DNA of 64,000 bases from Oceanobacillus iheyensis HTE831 (GCF_000011245.1 NC_004193.1:1714501-1778500); one strand, 5' to 3'; shown: positions 1 through 9,899, counted from the stretch's first letter. The notes: generated by a model from the letters alone, not told the origin. Made by a program: numbers and translations.

Positions 1-1
1 A

Positions 2-169
2 GGAATCGAAATGGCTGCTTCATTTGGATGGGAACGTTATGTAGGTCTTGATGGCAAAGTAATCGGTATTAATCGCTTTGGTGCATCTGCAAAAGGTGAT
101 AAAGTTATTGAAGAGTATGGATTCACAGTAGAAAATGTTGTAAAACATGTGGAAGACTTATTAAAATAA
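2..169 (+). CDS. tkt: Transketolase, C-terminal end (partial)
   Basis: The reading frame open at the left edge encodes the last 55 residues of a transketolase, ending in TAA. The stretch ASFGWERYVGLDGKVIGINR followed by FGASAKGDKV matches the C-terminal domain of transketolases, where the GASA segment lies near the substrate phosphate site. Transketolase moves two-carbon units between sugar phosphates in the non-oxidative pentose phosphate pathway, in the cytosol with thiamine diphosphate. The next gene is sirA, as in Bacillus subtilis, which supports the call. The start lies outside the window. Confidence 0.9.
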   Translation, partial: GIEMAASFGWERYVGLDGKVIGINRFGASAKGDKVIEEYGFTVENVVKHVEDLLK

Positions 170-181
170 TAGGTCCATATA

Positions 182-221
182 GAAGAAAGGCGATTCCATT
201 AAGGTTTCGTCTTTCTTTTTA
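182..221 (+). terminator. Rho-independent terminator of tkt
   Basis: AAGAAAGGCGA pairs with TCGTCTTTCTT with one G-T wobble, followed by a T run. It lies 13 bases after the tkt stop. Confidence 0.8.
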
Positions 222-235
222 TATTTTTAGTTGGA

Positions 236-275
236 TTCGACAAAAGAAGAAGTTATTTGCGAACTAATTTGACAA
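236..275 (+). promoter_or_regulatory. Putative Spo0A boxes upstream of sirA
   Basis: TTCGACAAAA at 236-245 is the exact reverse complement of TTTTGTCGAA, the consensus 0A box. TTTGACAA at 268-275 is a second, one-mismatch box in the same orientation. A TATAAT sits at 296-301, 25 bases before the sirA start. In B. subtilis sirA is switched on by Spo0A~P, so boxes here fit the known biology. Binding is inferred. Confidence 0.6.
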
Positions 276-325
276 CATTTGAAAGTCTACCTTTCTATAA
301 TAGTTAATAGAAGGGGGAATACGGT

Positions 326-784
326 ATGAATGCATACTCTATTTATTGGATCAAAGAACCAGTCGCTAAAAGCTATTTTCATAAAAGTGATTTATTGCAT
401 CGTTTTTTTAATGAATATGAGAACGACCCCGAAAGAAATTATTTGATTAAACAGTTTACATTTATAACTCAGAAGTTTCATTTGTATAAATTTGCTATGC
501 ATCTAAAACAATTTTCATCACCGAATATTTATGTGAAGCGAATAGGCAACCGAATTCAAATAAAACGAGATCAAGAAGTACTGTTTCTATATGTAGAAAA
601 TGGAGGGTTATCGCTACGATGTTCCAATCTCGAAGCGGCCGTATCGATTTTATTCCCTGTATTAGAAGACATTCATCCTTACTTTTTCGTACAAGGGCAA
701 GATAACAAGCATTTTGGTTGGATTTCTCCAATGTCTTACGAGGATAAAAATGAATTACAACAAGTATTATATTCTTATTTTTAA
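326..784 (+). CDS. sirA: SirA, sporulation inhibitor of replication
   Basis: This 152-residue soluble protein sits directly downstream of tkt and matches the B. subtilis SirA/YneE family in length, position and aromatic-rich sequence (YSIYWI near the N terminus, HPYFFVQG near residue 115). SirA binds domain I of DnaA and blocks new rounds of replication when cells commit to sporulation. The ATG at 326 follows AAGGGGGAAT at good spacing. It appears to be a single gene between the tkt terminator and its own strong terminator. The call rests on family recognition plus synteny. Confidence 0.85.
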   Translation: MNAYSIYWIKEPVAKSYFHKSDLLHRFFNEYENDPERNYLIKQFTFITQKFHLYKFAMHLKQFSSPNIYVKRIGNRIQIKRDQEVLFLYVENGGLSLRCSNLEAAVSILFPVLEDIHPYFFVQGQDNKHFGWISPMSYEDKNELQQVLYSYF

Positions 785-816
785 AGATATAGTGGGTTAA
801 AGATATAGTTAAGGGG

Positions 817-861
817 AACGGAATTACAATCTATGTAATTTAGATTGTAATTCCGTTTTTT
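817..861 (+). terminator. Terminator of sirA
   Basis: AACGGAATTACAATCT and AGATTGTAATTCCGTT form a perfect 16-bp stem with a 9-base loop, followed by a T run. Confidence 0.92.
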
Positions 862-937
862 AGTGCTAGTAAAGAAGGGTTACTCCAAGTTATGTAGAAT
901 AATACCTATTATAATTAGTAGAAGGTAGGTTAGTTTT

Positions 938-1405
938 GTGAAAAACGAGCATGAAGTATTGTTTAATCAATTAAAGACGTATCGCAATGAAATTCTATTA
1001 GCGGTAGAAGAGGTATCATCGATTGAAGCGGAAATCATACCGGAATATTTTAATAACAATATTCGTTGGAATTTAGGCCATATCTTTTTAGATCAACTTT
1101 TATGGTTAGAAGCATTAACGAAAGAATCTTCAAGTACTACTAAAGCGTTTATGGAATGGTTTGGATATGGAACTTCACCAGATAATTTCACCTCGAAAAC
1201 ACCGAGTTTTGAAGAATTAAAAGATTTGCTAAGGCAACAACCTACAGAAATTGAAAATTGTTATGGACACTTACTCAAAAAAGAATTTCCTCCGATTGAA
1301 ATGGGGATGTATACAATTGAACAAGTATTAATTCGAACGATTTTTCACGAAGGAATGCATCTACAAGCAATAATGGATATTAAGAAACATATCCGTAGTA
1401 ATTAA
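938..1405 (+). CDS. DinB-family protein
   Basis: A 155-residue protein of the DinB/YfiT four-helix fold. It has the expected metal-ligand histidine pattern: one His in WNLGHIF near residue 48 and two in the C-terminal HEGMH helix around residue 137. The family includes bacillithiol-dependent transferases and many members of unknown substrate, so a thiol-transfer role is only a possibility. The start is GTG at 938 with a weak purine-rich site upstream. It lies between sirA and the chemoreceptor gene, an insertion relative to the B. subtilis order. No partner gene is nearby. Confidence 0.75.
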   Translation: MKNEHEVLFNQLKTYRNEILLAVEEVSSIEAEIIPEYFNNNIRWNLGHIFLDQLLWLEALTKESSSTTKAFMEWFGYGTSPDNFTSKTPSFEELKDLLRQQPTEIENCYGHLLKKEFPPIEMGMYTIEQVLIRTIFHEGMHLQAIMDIKKHIRSN

Positions 1406-1523
1406 CTAGAAATACTCATCCATTTTACTTATATTGTTTTATAAACCAAATATTAACATTATATTAATATTAAATTGGTACAATACGTAAGTATCAGGAC
1501 TATAGAACTATTGAGAGAGTGGG

Positions 1524-3230
1524 ATGAGCTACATGATTTTATATTTAAAAAAATTTTTTTCAAAGACATCATTTAGGTTAAGATTACTTATATTATTCAT
1601 AAGTTTAACGGTATTTTCCATTTCTATGGTTGGGATTATCTCTTATTATCAAGCAAAAAATATTACCTTAGATACTATAGAAGAGCGATTAGTAAGTGAA
1701 ACAGAACTCATGGGGTATATCTCTGAAAATTTACACTTTACATACATAAGTGACCCCGAATACTTTATGCAACAATTGAATTCCAATATACGAACACAGA
1801 AAGAAAGGCTAGAGTCAGATGGAATTGATTCAGAATATGTGTATATTCGTAATGGAGATGTTACTGCTTTTCCAGTTAGTGAAGGTGAAATACCGTCCAT
1901 ACCTACTTCACTTATAGCTGAAATAGAGGAGAACGGAGATGGGCAAGTTACTAGAAGTATTGATGGAGAAGAATATACAATTTCTTTTCAAACAATGGAT
2001 GAAGTGAGCGGAACTTATGTTGTATTTGTACGTAATGCTTCTTTTATGTCTCCAATTACAAACATGGGAAATATCATAGTGTTAATAATTATTGCTAGTG
2101 TTCTTGTTTCTGTGATTCTATTAATAAAGTTTATCAAATCATTAACGACTCCTTTAACTGATTTACAGGCAACGATGAAGGAAGTGAAGAAAGGGAATTT
2201 CTTCATTTCTTCTCCTAAGACAACGATTCCTGAAATTATGTCCTTACATAATAGTTATAATATTATGATGAATTACATTCAACAGGTGCTTCAAGAAATG
2301 AAAAATAGTACAACCTCATTGCAAGCTACCGGAAATCAATTGAAAAGTTCATCTACACTTACATTACAATCGAGTGAAGAACTAACCAACTCCATATCTA
2401 TTGTTAACGATGGAGCAAAACAAACAGCTAATAGTTCAGAAAACAATTTGAGAACTACCGTGGAAATGAAAGGTAAAATCGAAGAACTAATAAATAATAT
2501 GAACAATATACTTCATACATCTAAAAAAATGAATAGCACTGCAAATAGAGGAGAAAAAAGCATTAAGAAGTTAATCTCTACCTTTGAAGACTATGAAAGA
2601 GATGTTGATGAATTAACAAAGAGTGTAGAAGGGGTATTCCGTCAATCATTGTATATTTCAGAACTAGTACAACTTATACAAAAAGTGTCGGAACAAACAA
2701 AATTACTTTCATTAAATGCTTCTATTGAAGCCGCTCGAGCTGGAGATAAAGGTAAAGGATTTGCAGTAGTAGCCAACGAGATTGGGAAATTAGCTGAACA
2801 ATCATCAGAAGCTGCCAATAAGATCACTAATTCAATAGTTCATATGGAAGAATTAACGGCAAATGCATCTGATGAATGTAAACAAATGCTGGTAAATTCA
2901 AAAAATAACTTAGATATTGCTACTGGATCAAAAAGTGAATTGAATTATTTGATGTCGGAAATCGCTGATACGATAACTACTATTGTAGATATTCAGCAAG
3001 AACTTCATTCTTTAGAATCTTACTTACCCGTACAAAAAGAATCCTCAGAACAACTTGTGGCACTATCACAGCAAACATTAGCAAGCACAGAAGAAATGCT
3101 TACTAGTAATAAATTACAGAATGAACAAACAAATAGTACACTTAATACAGGAATGAATCTCATACAATTGTCTACATCGTTAACCAAAATAATAAATCAA
3201 TTTAAATTTGAAAGTGACAATAATAAGTAA
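1524..3230 (+). CDS. Methyl-accepting chemotaxis protein
   Basis: A 568-residue transmembrane chemoreceptor. It has a transmembrane helix at about residues 20-42, an extracellular sensory domain of roughly 135 residues with no recognised ligand motif, a second helix at about 178-204, a HAMP linker, and a long cytoplasmic signalling coil. The hairpin tip reads [20 protein letters not shown] followed by [13 protein letters not shown], the conserved region contacting CheA and CheW. The first ATG is at 1524, but GAGAGAGTGGG directly precedes it, so ATG at 1533 (residue 4) has better spacing. It stands alone, without chemotaxis genes nearby. Confidence 0.9.
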   Translation: MSYMILYLKKFFSKTSFRLRLLILFISLTVFSISMVGIISYYQAKNITLDTIEERLVSETELMGYISENLHFTYISDPEYFMQQLNSNIRTQKERLESDGIDSEYVYIRNGDVTAFPVSEGEIPSIPTSLIAEIEENGDGQVTRSIDGEEYTISFQTMDEVSGTYVVFVRNASFMSPITNMGNIIVLIIIASVLVSVILLIKFIKSLTTPLTDLQATMKEVKKGNFFISSPKTTIPEIMSLHNSYNIMMNYIQQVLQEMKNSTTSLQATGNQLKSSSTLTLQSSEELTNSISIVNDGAKQTANSSENNLRTTVEMKGKIEELINNMNNILHTSKKMNSTANRGEKSIKKLISTFEDYERDVDELTKSVEGVFRQSLYISELVQLIQKVSEQTKLLSLNASIEAARAGDKGKGFAVVANEIGKLAEQSSEAANKITNSIVHMEELTANASDECKQMLVNSKNNLDIATGSKSELNYLMSEIADTITTIVDIQQELHSLESYLPVQKESSEQLVALSQQTLASTEEMLTSNKLQNEQTNSTLNTGMNLIQLSTSLTKIINQFKFESDNNK

Positions 3231-3323
3231 TCGTTAATATATACCACTAAAAAGTATTATGGAATAGCCTAGTTAGGATATAATAGTAAATGGTATTTTT
3301 TAAGAGCATTCTTTGCGAAACCG

Positions 3324-3352
3324 TTGTATTCTTAACTGTAATCTAATATACT
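3324..3352 (+). promoter_or_regulatory. Sigma-A-type promoter of yneF
   Basis: TTGTAT (3324-3329), a 17-base spacer, and TATACT (3347-3352) lie 37 bases before the yneF start. Confidence 0.55.
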
Positions 3353-3388
3353 GTATTAGAGACAACACGAAGGAGGAAATTCAGTAAC

Positions 3389-3613
3389 ATGAGTACTATA
3401 TGGGTAGTATTAATTGCAATCGCAGCATTGGTTGCAGGTGTTGCTCTAGGATTTTTTATTGCTAGAAAATATATGATGAGCTATCTTAAAAAGAATCCAC
3501 CAATTAATGAGCAAATGCTTCGTACTTTAATGATGCAAATGGGTCAAAAGCCATCACAGAAGAAAATCAATCAAATGATGCGTGCCATGAATAACCAATC
3601 TGGTAAAGAATAA
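3389..3613 (+). CDS. yneF: YneF, UPF0154 small membrane protein
   Basis: A 74-residue protein with one N-terminal transmembrane helix (residues 4-25, ending GFFIARKYM) and a basic cytoplasmic tail containing [20 protein letters not shown], the hallmark of UPF0154. Function is unknown although the family is widespread in Firmicutes. The start at 3389 follows AAGGAGGAA. Position after sirA and before ccdA is as in B. subtilis. Confidence 0.9.
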   Translation: MSTIWVVLIAIAALVAGVALGFFIARKYMMSYLKKNPPINEQMLRTLMMQMGQKPSQKKINQMMRAMNNQSGKE

Positions 3614-3684
3614 ATTCACTTACCGTGTAAGTGAATGATTACATAGAGTTCATTTGGTAATATGTGATCAAGACTCGCAGAAAG

Positions 3685-3708
3685 CCACTTTTAATAAGTG
3701 GTTTTTTT
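3685..3708 (+). terminator. Terminator of yneF
   Basis: CCACTT pairs with AAGTGG around a 5-base loop and is followed by seven T. A separate small inverted repeat (TTCACTTAC / GTAAGTGAA, about 3616-3635) lies just upstream without a T run. Confidence 0.75.
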
Positions 3709-3848
3709 ATTTTGTTTGAGAAAAATGGAAGATATAGCATGTCTTAGTAAAAAATGAATAAAATGTATAGATATTGTCATAATATCTTCTTTTATTTAAT
3801 AATACATCTGTTAAAATAGAAATTGACTTGTTAGGGGGCAGTTAGCTT

Positions 3849-4553
3849 ATGTCAGAAATTAATATTTTTCTTGCCTTTAGTGCAGGATTTCTATCGTTTA
3901 TATCGCCTTGTGTGTTACCGCTTTATCCAATTTTTCTTTCATATATCACTGGTATGAGTATGAATGAAATTACAGATGACAATAAACGAATGGATAAAAA
4001 AGCAATACTACATACACTTTGTTTTCTAATCGGATTTTCTAGTATTTTCATTATGATTGGTTTTACCACAACGTTTATTTCTGAGTTTTTAATGACCTAT
4101 CAGGCAACAATCAGACAAGTTGGGGCTATATTAATAATATTTTTTGGCCTTGTCATTGTCGGAGTATTGAATTTTGAATTTCTGATGAAAGATCGAAAAA
4201 TTCATTTTAAAAATCGTCCCGCAGGATATATTGGATCTCTATTAATAGGGATGGCTTTTTCATTGGGATGGACTCCATGTACTGGACCAATATTAGCAAT
4301 TGTCTTGTCACTAGCAGCTACACAACCGGATATTGGTATGATTATGATGATAAGTTACATATTAGGTTTTTCTATTCCATTCTTCGTACTCGCATTTTTC
4401 ATTGGAAAATTAACCTGGTTTAAAAAACATAGTCAGTTGTTAGTAAAAATAGGTGGCTGGGTGATGATTTTGATGGGAATCGCATTATTTTTTGATTGGA
4501 TGACGAAGCTAACTTCTTATCTAGCATCCTTATTTGGTTTTTCGGGTTTCTAA
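3849..4553 (+). CDS. ccdA: CcdA, thiol-disulfide membrane transporter
   Basis: A 234-residue protein with six predicted transmembrane helices. It carries the two family cysteines in FISPCVLPLYP (Cys21) and GWTPCTGPIL (Cys144). CcdA carries reducing equivalents from cytosolic thioredoxin across the membrane to extracytoplasmic thioredoxin-like proteins. These keep apocytochrome c cysteines reduced for haem attachment and act in spore cortex formation. The start ATG at 3849 follows TTAGGGGGCAG. B. subtilis has the response regulator gene yneI between ccdA and ccdC; it is absent here. Confidence 0.93.
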   Translation: MSEINIFLAFSAGFLSFISPCVLPLYPIFLSYITGMSMNEITDDNKRMDKKAILHTLCFLIGFSSIFIMIGFTTTFISEFLMTYQATIRQVGAILIIFFGLVIVGVLNFEFLMKDRKIHFKNRPAGYIGSLLIGMAFSLGWTPCTGPILAIVLSLAATQPDIGMIMMISYILGFSIPFFVLAFFIGKLTWFKKHSQLLVKIGGWVMILMGIALFFDWMTKLTSYLASLFGFSGF

Positions 4554-4632
4554 TTATACTATATAATGTATAATAGACTGTAGAATAATTCATAGTAATC
4601 ATTTTAGTTCAGCTTAGGGAAAGAGTGATACC

Positions 4633-5100
4633 ATGTATTGGGCAATAGCAAGTACTGTCGTATTTGCTTTCATGGCAATTACGATGATTTTCGTAAGAAT
4701 GCGTGCGTCAAAAAAACCTGCAACAGCAAAAAAAATCATCTTACCTCCGATTTTTATGAGTACTGGGGCCTTAATGTTTGTACTACCCATCTTTCATATT
4801 TCTTGGTTGCAGGTGTTAGAAGCACTCGCAGTAGGTATGATATTTTCGATATTTTTAATTAAAACATCACGACTTGAAATAATTGGTGAAGATATTTATG
4901 TGAAACCGTCTAAAGTCTTTCCTTTTATTTTAATAGGTTTATTAGTGATAAGACTAACGAGTAAAATTATTATAGGTAGTACGATTTCTGTAGGAGAAAC
5001 TACAGGGATGTTCTTCTTGTTAGCACTTGGAATGATAGGAACCTGGAGACTTGCAATGCTATATCAATATTTGCAGCTTAATAAAAAACAATGTGCTTAA
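4633..5100 (+). CDS. ccdC: CcdC (YneJ) membrane protein
   Basis: A 155-residue integral membrane protein with about five hydrophobic segments, matching the CcdC/YneJ family in length and in the N-terminal pattern of a helix followed by RMRASKKPATAKKI. It is encoded next to ccdA in Bacillus and linked to cytochrome c maturation, though its exact role is not settled. The start at 4633 follows TTAGGGAAAGAG. Its 3' end forms the left arm of a bidirectional terminator shared with the convergent yneK. Confidence 0.85.
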   Translation: MYWAIASTVVFAFMAITMIFVRMRASKKPATAKKIILPPIFMSTGALMFVLPIFHISWLQVLEALAVGMIFSIFLIKTSRLEIIGEDIYVKPSKVFPFILIGLLVIRLTSKIIIGSTISVGETTGMFFLLALGMIGTWRLAMLYQYLQLNKKQCA

Positions 5101-5127
5101 GTAATACTTCATAGCACATTGTTTTTT
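5083..5127. terminator. Bidirectional terminator between ccdC and yneK
   Basis: AAAAAACAATGTGCT (5083-5097) and AGCACATTGTTTTTT (5113-5127) form a perfect 15-bp stem with A and T runs on both sides, so it can serve both convergent genes. Its left arm is inside the ccdC coding end. Confidence 0.92.
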
Positions 5128-5590
5128 ATTTTTGGTATTTTTGTTCCCAATCGACTTCATAATTATCTTTTGATTGTTGGAAAAGTGGTTCATATGGAGT
5201 AGTGTCAATGTTTTTTTGTTTTAATTTTTTTCTTAAAAATTTATGATCACGTTTTGGTGTTGCAATAATATATCCTTCGATTACAGTAGAACGTTGAATA
5301 ATATTTTCTTGTTTATTGATTGAAAGTTCCCCTATTTTACTGGCAATTCTTTGTCTAGCTACATCTCTAAAAAGCTCAGGTACTGGAGAAACAAGTTCTT
5401 CCAAAAAACTTTTTTCTTCATCATTCCATTTATGTCTTGTCTCTTCTAAATAATGTTCTTCCCAGTCCATAATAGACCTTCCGTCTTCTTTAGGAAGGCG
5501 TTTTAAAAACTTGCGGAACATAAAGTAACCACCTATAGCCATTAGGCTAATTAGCAAAAATCCCCATAAAACTAAAATAATAGACATCAT
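5126..5590 (-). CDS. yneK: YneK-like DUF2621 membrane-anchored protein
   Basis: An N-terminal transmembrane helix (IILVLWGFLLISLMAIGGYF) is followed by a charged cytoplasmic domain with RLPKEDGRSIMDWEEHY and LVSPVPELFRDVARQRIA, typical of the YneK/DUF2621 family. Function is unknown. I place the start at ATG 5590 (155 residues), because GGGTG lies 8-9 bases upstream. A TTG at 5611 would add seven residues but has no good site. The order yneK then citB follows B. subtilis, where small spore genes lie between. Confidence 0.82.
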   Translation of the reverse strand: MMSIILVLWGFLLISLMAIGGYFMFRKFLKRLPKEDGRSIMDWEEHYLEETRHKWNDEEKSFLEELVSPVPELFRDVARQRIASKIGELSINKQENIIQRSTVIEGYIIATPKRDHKFLRKKLKQKNIDTTPYEPLFQQSKDNYEVDWEQKYQK

Positions 5591-5812
5591 AAAAATGCAC
5601 CCTGTTCTCAAATAAAAAAACTTATGAATATTGTTTAATATTATAATAATTAATTTATTTTTTAATGTTTTTGTAGTAACATAAACTTAATCATTGGATA
5701 AAATTGTCTATGGTTTCATTATAATGTCAATTTATCTTAATAACAAGTATCATATTTCAATCGTCATAATCATACATATTATGTAAAAGGTAATTCTGGA
5801 AGGAGCACAGTT

Positions 5813-6907
5813 ATGAAAAATAAAAAAGATAACTATGTAACAGAGCGGAACTCGAAAACTCCTGAAAGTCTTAAAAATATACAGCATGCGACAGACTTGC
5901 CTGACGAAATTATAAATTGGATAGATAAGAAAAGTGATGGAATCTTTGTTTTATTAGATATAGTAGGAGAAATTTTATATATCACAGAATCTATTAAACG
6001 AATTTTAGGTTTTTCTCCATCAAAAGTTGTAGGATTGAATTGGGATGAGATGGTTTCCAGTAAAGATGTAGAACTTGCTAGAAGAAAAGCGGAGCTAACT
6101 GATAAAACATTGAGAAAATTCAATCTAAATGTTCTTAATAACGATGGAAATTATGTTCCGTTAACTTGTGAATTCGAATATTATCGAACTGTTGATAAAC
6201 AAATTTATGTATTAGTTTATTTGAAAGACCTTACAGTAAAAAAGGAATTAGAAGATATGATGGTTCGTTCAGAAAAAATGAATGTAGCAGGCCAATTAGC
6301 TGCAGGCATTGCGCATGAAATTAGAAATCCACTAACATCATTAAAGGGTTTTTTACAATTACTTCAAGCAGGGGTCAACCATAAAGAAGAATACTTCAAG
6401 ATAATGATAGAAGAAATAGAAAAGATAGAATCGATAACCTCGGAATTATTATTTATTTCGAAACCACTAACAGATAACCGCACGGATGAGATTATAAGTG
6501 ATATGATTAATGACGTTATTATGTTATTAAGTCCACAAGCAAAACAAAAAAACATCAGAATTGTTAAGTTAGGTGTATGTAACCAAACTATTGTTTGCGA
6601 TCGTTCGCAAATTAAACAAGTACTCATTAATTTAGTAAAAAATGCAATTGAAGCCATGGACAACGGTGGGGAAATAATCATAACCAGTGAAGACGTAGAG
6701 GATAATGTTATTGTATCGGTTATTGATGAGGGTATTGGTATTCCTGAAGGGATACTGCACAAACTAGGAGAACCATTTTTCACTACAAAACAAACTGGTA
6801 CAGGCTTAGGCTTATTAATCACAAAGCAAATCTTAGAAGCACATAACGCTAATTTCGAAGTATCTAATAACCATGATAAAGGAAGTACTTTTAAACTGGT
6901 ATTCTGA
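5813..6907 (+). CDS. PAS-domain histidine kinase, sporulation-kinase-like
   Basis: A 364-residue soluble sensor kinase with no transmembrane helix. It has one PAS domain (about residues 35-145), a HisKA domain with the phospho-acceptor His168 in GIAHEIRNPLTSLKGFLQLL, and a HATPase_c domain with NLVKNAIEAM (N box), VIDEGIGIP (G1) and GTGLGLLI (G2). The HisKA motif is the type found in Bacillus KinA-KinE kinases that phosphorylate Spo0F. No response regulator gene lies next to it, as expected for an orphan phosphorelay kinase. Partner choice is inferred. It is divergent from yneK and preceded by GGAAGGAG. Confidence 0.85.
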   Translation: MKNKKDNYVTERNSKTPESLKNIQHATDLPDEIINWIDKKSDGIFVLLDIVGEILYITESIKRILGFSPSKVVGLNWDEMVSSKDVELARRKAELTDKTLRKFNLNVLNNDGNYVPLTCEFEYYRTVDKQIYVLVYLKDLTVKKELEDMMVRSEKMNVAGQLAAGIAHEIRNPLTSLKGFLQLLQAGVNHKEEYFKIMIEEIEKIESITSELLFISKPLTDNRTDEIISDMINDVIMLLSPQAKQKNIRIVKLGVCNQTIVCDRSQIKQVLINLVKNAIEAMDNGGEIIITSEDVEDNVIVSVIDEGIGIPEGILHKLGEPFFTTKQTGTGLGLLITKQILEAHNANFEVSNNHDKGSTFKLVF

Positions 6908-7077
6908 TAAATTATGATATTCTTAATTATACTAATATAAGATTTTGTTATAGGGTTACATAACTAATTCGAATATAGTTTTCAAGGTTTTATAATTGTT
7001 TTATTGTTAAAATTCCTATATTATAAGTATGTAAGGTTGACTAACTTATAATATGTGTTTGATTAAAAAAAGTAATA

Positions 7078-7108
7078 CCTCATTAAATTTAAATTATTTT
7101 TAATGAGG
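7078..7108 (+). other. Stem-loop in the citB leader
   Basis: CCTCATTAAA (7078-7087) and TTTAATGAGG (7099-7108) form a perfect 10-bp stem with an 11-base AT loop. It ends about 10 bases before the AAAGGGG ribosome binding site and has no T run, so it is not a normal terminator. Confidence 0.6.
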
Positions 7109-7134
7109 CTGAACAAATGAAAGGGGTAACATAT

Positions 7135-9846
7135 ATGACTGACAACAATGCGTTTAACGCAAAGAAGCAGTTCGAATTAAACGGTAAAAAGTATAACTAT
7201 TATCGTTTAAGAAACTTAGAAGAGGCTGGTAAGGGCAAGTTAGATCGTTTACCATTTTCTGTTCGTGTTCTTTTAGAATCATTGCTTCGTCAACATGATG
7301 GGCATCAAATTAAGGACGAACACGTAGAGTCTTTAGCGAACTGGGGAACAAAAAAGGCAAACGGGGCAGATGTTCCTTTTAAACCCTCACGTGTAATATT
7401 GCAAGATTTCACAGGTGTTCCAGCAGTGGTAGACCTTGCTTCTTTACGTAAAGCAATGGTAGATCTTGGTGGTGAGCCAAACAAAATCAATCCGGAAGTT
7501 CCAGTAGATCTAGTTATTGACCACTCGGTGCAAGTAGACCAATACGGAACTCAAAATGCATTAAAAGCAAATATGGATCTTGAGTTTGAGCGTAATGCAG
7601 AGCGTTATGAATTTCTTAACTGGGCACAAAAAGCATTTAATAACTACCGTGCAGTTCCACCTGCAACAGGTATTGTCCACCAGGTTAACTTAGAGTATAT
7701 CGCTAACGTTGTGCATGCTTTAGAAACGGAAGATGGTACGTATGATGCATTTCCAGATACTTTAGTTGGTACCGATTCGCACACAACAATGATCAATGGT
7801 CTTGGTATTCTTGGTTGGGGTGTAGGTGGTATCGAAGCGGAAGCTGGCATGCTAGGGCAACCTTCTTACTTCCCAGCACCAGAGGTTATTGGTGTTAAAT
7901 TTACAGGGACATTCCCTAACGGTACAACTGCTACAGACCTTGCTTTAAAAGTAACTCAAGTATTACGTGAGCAAAATGTAGTTGGTAAATTTGTGGAATA
8001 CTTCGGACCTGGGTTAAAGGATATGCCACTTGCAGATCGTGCGACTATTTCTAACATGGCTCCAGAATATGGTGCAACTTGTGGTTTCTTCCCAATCGAC
8101 CAAGAATCATTAGATTATTTGAAGCTTACTGGCCGTGACGATGAGCTAATCGCACTTGTCGAAAAGTATTGTAAAGAAAATGATTTATGGTATGATGCAG
8201 ATCAAAAAGACCCTGAGTATACAAAAGTCATTGAAATTGACCTTTCTGATCTTGAACCAAATCTTTCTGGACCAAAACGTCCACAAGATTTGATTGCATT
8301 ATCTGATATGAAAAAAGAATTTAATAAAGCGATTACTGCTCCAGAAGGTAATCAAGGCTTCGGCATGGAAAAATCTGAGTTCGACAAAGAAGTTACTGTA
8401 AATCATCCAAATGGTAAAGAATCTGTAATGAAAACAGGAGCACTTGCTATTGCTGCGATTACTTCTTGTACAAATACTTCTAATCCTTATGTAATGTTAG
8501 GTGCGGGATTAGTTGCGAAAAAAGCCGTAGAAAAAGGTCTAGAAGTGCCGGAATATGTAAAAACTTCGTTGGCGCCTGGTTCGAAAGTCGTTACGCGCTA
8601 TCTTGAAGATGCTGGATTACAAAACTACCTAGACCAACTAGGATTTAACTTAGTAGGTTACGGTTGTACAACTTGTATCGGTAATTCTGGTCCATTACGA
8701 GAAGAAATTGAGCAAGCTATTATGGATAGTGATTTAATTGCTTCTTCTGTACTATCTGGTAACCGTAACTTTGAGGGGCGTATTCACCCACTTGTAAAAG
8801 CAAACTATTTAGCATCACCACCATTAGTGGTTGCATATGCTCTTGCTGGAACAGTGGATATCGATTTATCGAAAGAACCTCTTGCAAAAGACAAAGATGG
8901 TAATGATGTCTACATGAATGATATCTGGCCAACGTTAACTGAAATTAAAGAAGAGGTCCAAAAAGTAGTTACGCCAGAAATTTTCCGTAAAGAATATGAA
9001 GATGTATTCACTTCTAACGATAAGTGGAATGAGATTGATACAACGGATGAACCATTATTCGAATGGGATGATGATTCTACGTATATTCAAAATCCTCCAT
9101 TCTTTGAAGGATTATCTGCGGAAGCTGGTAAAGTGGAGGCTTTAAATAATTTACGTGCTGTTGGATTATTTGGAGATTCTGTAACAACTGACCATATTTC
9201 TCCTGCTGGTGCAATTGCAAAAGATATGCCTGCAGGTAAGTTCTTGCAAGATAAAGGTGTATCTCCAAGAAACTTTAACTCCTATGGTTCTCGTCGTGGT
9301 AACCATGAGATTATGATGAGAGGTACATTTGCAAATATCCGTATTCGTAACCTTTTAGCTCCTGGTACAGAAGGTGGTTATACTACTTACTGGCCAACTG
9401 GAGAGATTATGCCAATTTATGATGCTGCGATGAAGTATCAAGAAGATGGTACAGGACTTGTAGTAATTGGTGGAAAAGACTACGGTATGGGATCATCTCG
9501 TGACTGGGCAGCAAAAGGTACAAATCTATTAGGTATTAAAACGGTTATAGCGGAAAGTTTCGAACGTATTCACCGTTCAAATCTAGTAATGATGGGCGTA
9601 CTACCATTACAATTTGATAAAGGTGATAGTGCGAAGAAATTAGGTCTAACTGGTAAAGAATCATTTGATGTACAAATCGATGAGTCCGTAAAACCAGGTG
9701 ATCTTGTGGAAGTAACTGCGACAGATGAAGATGGAAAAGTAACGAAATTTAACGCAGTTGCTCGTTTCGATAGTGACGTAGAAATTGATTACTACCGTCA
9801 CGGTGGTATCTTAAGAATGGTACTTCGTGATAAAGTTCAAGTATAA
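7135..9846 (+). CDS. citB: Aconitate hydratase (aconitase)
   Basis: A 903-residue aconitase of the AcnA/IRP1 type that interconverts citrate and isocitrate in the TCA cycle, in the cytosol. The [4Fe-4S] ligands are visible: Cys445 in TSCTNTSNP, and Cys511 and Cys514 in [33 protein letters not shown] and the C-terminal swivel domain with [13 protein letters not shown] are also present. I place the start at ATG 7135 because AAAGGGGT lies before it; ATG 7117 lies upstream of that site. In Bacillus the cluster-free form binds RNA and controls stability of some mRNAs. The flanking order matches B. subtilis. Confidence 0.97.
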   Translation: MTDNNAFNAKKQFELNGKKYNYYRLRNLEEAGKGKLDRLPFSVRVLLESLLRQHDGHQIKDEHVESLANWGTKKANGADVPFKPSRVILQDFTGVPAVVDLASLRKAMVDLGGEPNKINPEVPVDLVIDHSVQVDQYGTQNALKANMDLEFERNAERYEFLNWAQKAFNNYRAVPPATGIVHQVNLEYIANVVHALETEDGTYDAFPDTLVGTDSHTTMINGLGILGWGVGGIEAEAGMLGQPSYFPAPEVIGVKFTGTFPNGTTATDLALKVTQVLREQNVVGKFVEYFGPGLKDMPLADRATISNMAPEYGATCGFFPIDQESLDYLKLTGRDDELIALVEKYCKENDLWYDADQKDPEYTKVIEIDLSDLEPNLSGPKRPQDLIALSDMKKEFNKAITAPEGNQGFGMEKSEFDKEVTVNHPNGKESVMKTGALAIAAITSCTNTSNPYVMLGAGLVAKKAVEKGLEVPEYVKTSLAPGSKVVTRYLEDAGLQNYLDQLGFNLVGYGCTTCIGNSGPLREEIEQAIMDSDLIASSVLSGNRNFEGRIHPLVKANYLASPPLVVAYALAGTVDIDLSKEPLAKDKDGNDVYMNDIWPTLTEIKEEVQKVVTPEIFRKEYEDVFTSNDKWNEIDTTDEPLFEWDDDSTYIQNPPFFEGLSAEAGKVEALNNLRAVGLFGDSVTTDHISPAGAIAKDMPAGKFLQDKGVSPRNFNSYGSRRGNHEIMMRGTFANIRIRNLLAPGTEGGYTTYWPTGEIMPIYDAAMKYQEDGTGLVVIGGKDYGMGSSRDWAAKGTNLLGIKTVIAESFERIHRSNLVMMGVLPLQFDKGDSAKKLGLTGKESFDVQIDESVKPGDLVEVTATDEDGKVTKFNAVARFDSDVEIDYYRHGGILRMVLRDKVQV

Positions 9847-9858
9847 CTGAATAAATAC

Positions 9859-9899
9859 TAAAAAGGAGTCCTAGCATTGATATGCGGGGCTCTTTTTTT
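9859..9899 (+). terminator. Terminator of citB
   Basis: AAAAAGGAGTCC pairs with GGGGCTCTTTTT (one wobble) around a short loop with inner GCA/TGC pairing, followed by a T run. Confidence 0.85.

Noticed and set aside
6908..7077. Possible CcpC or CodY sites upstream of citB
   Set aside because: AT-rich sequence contains scattered ATAA and TTAT blocks, but none with the expected spacing.
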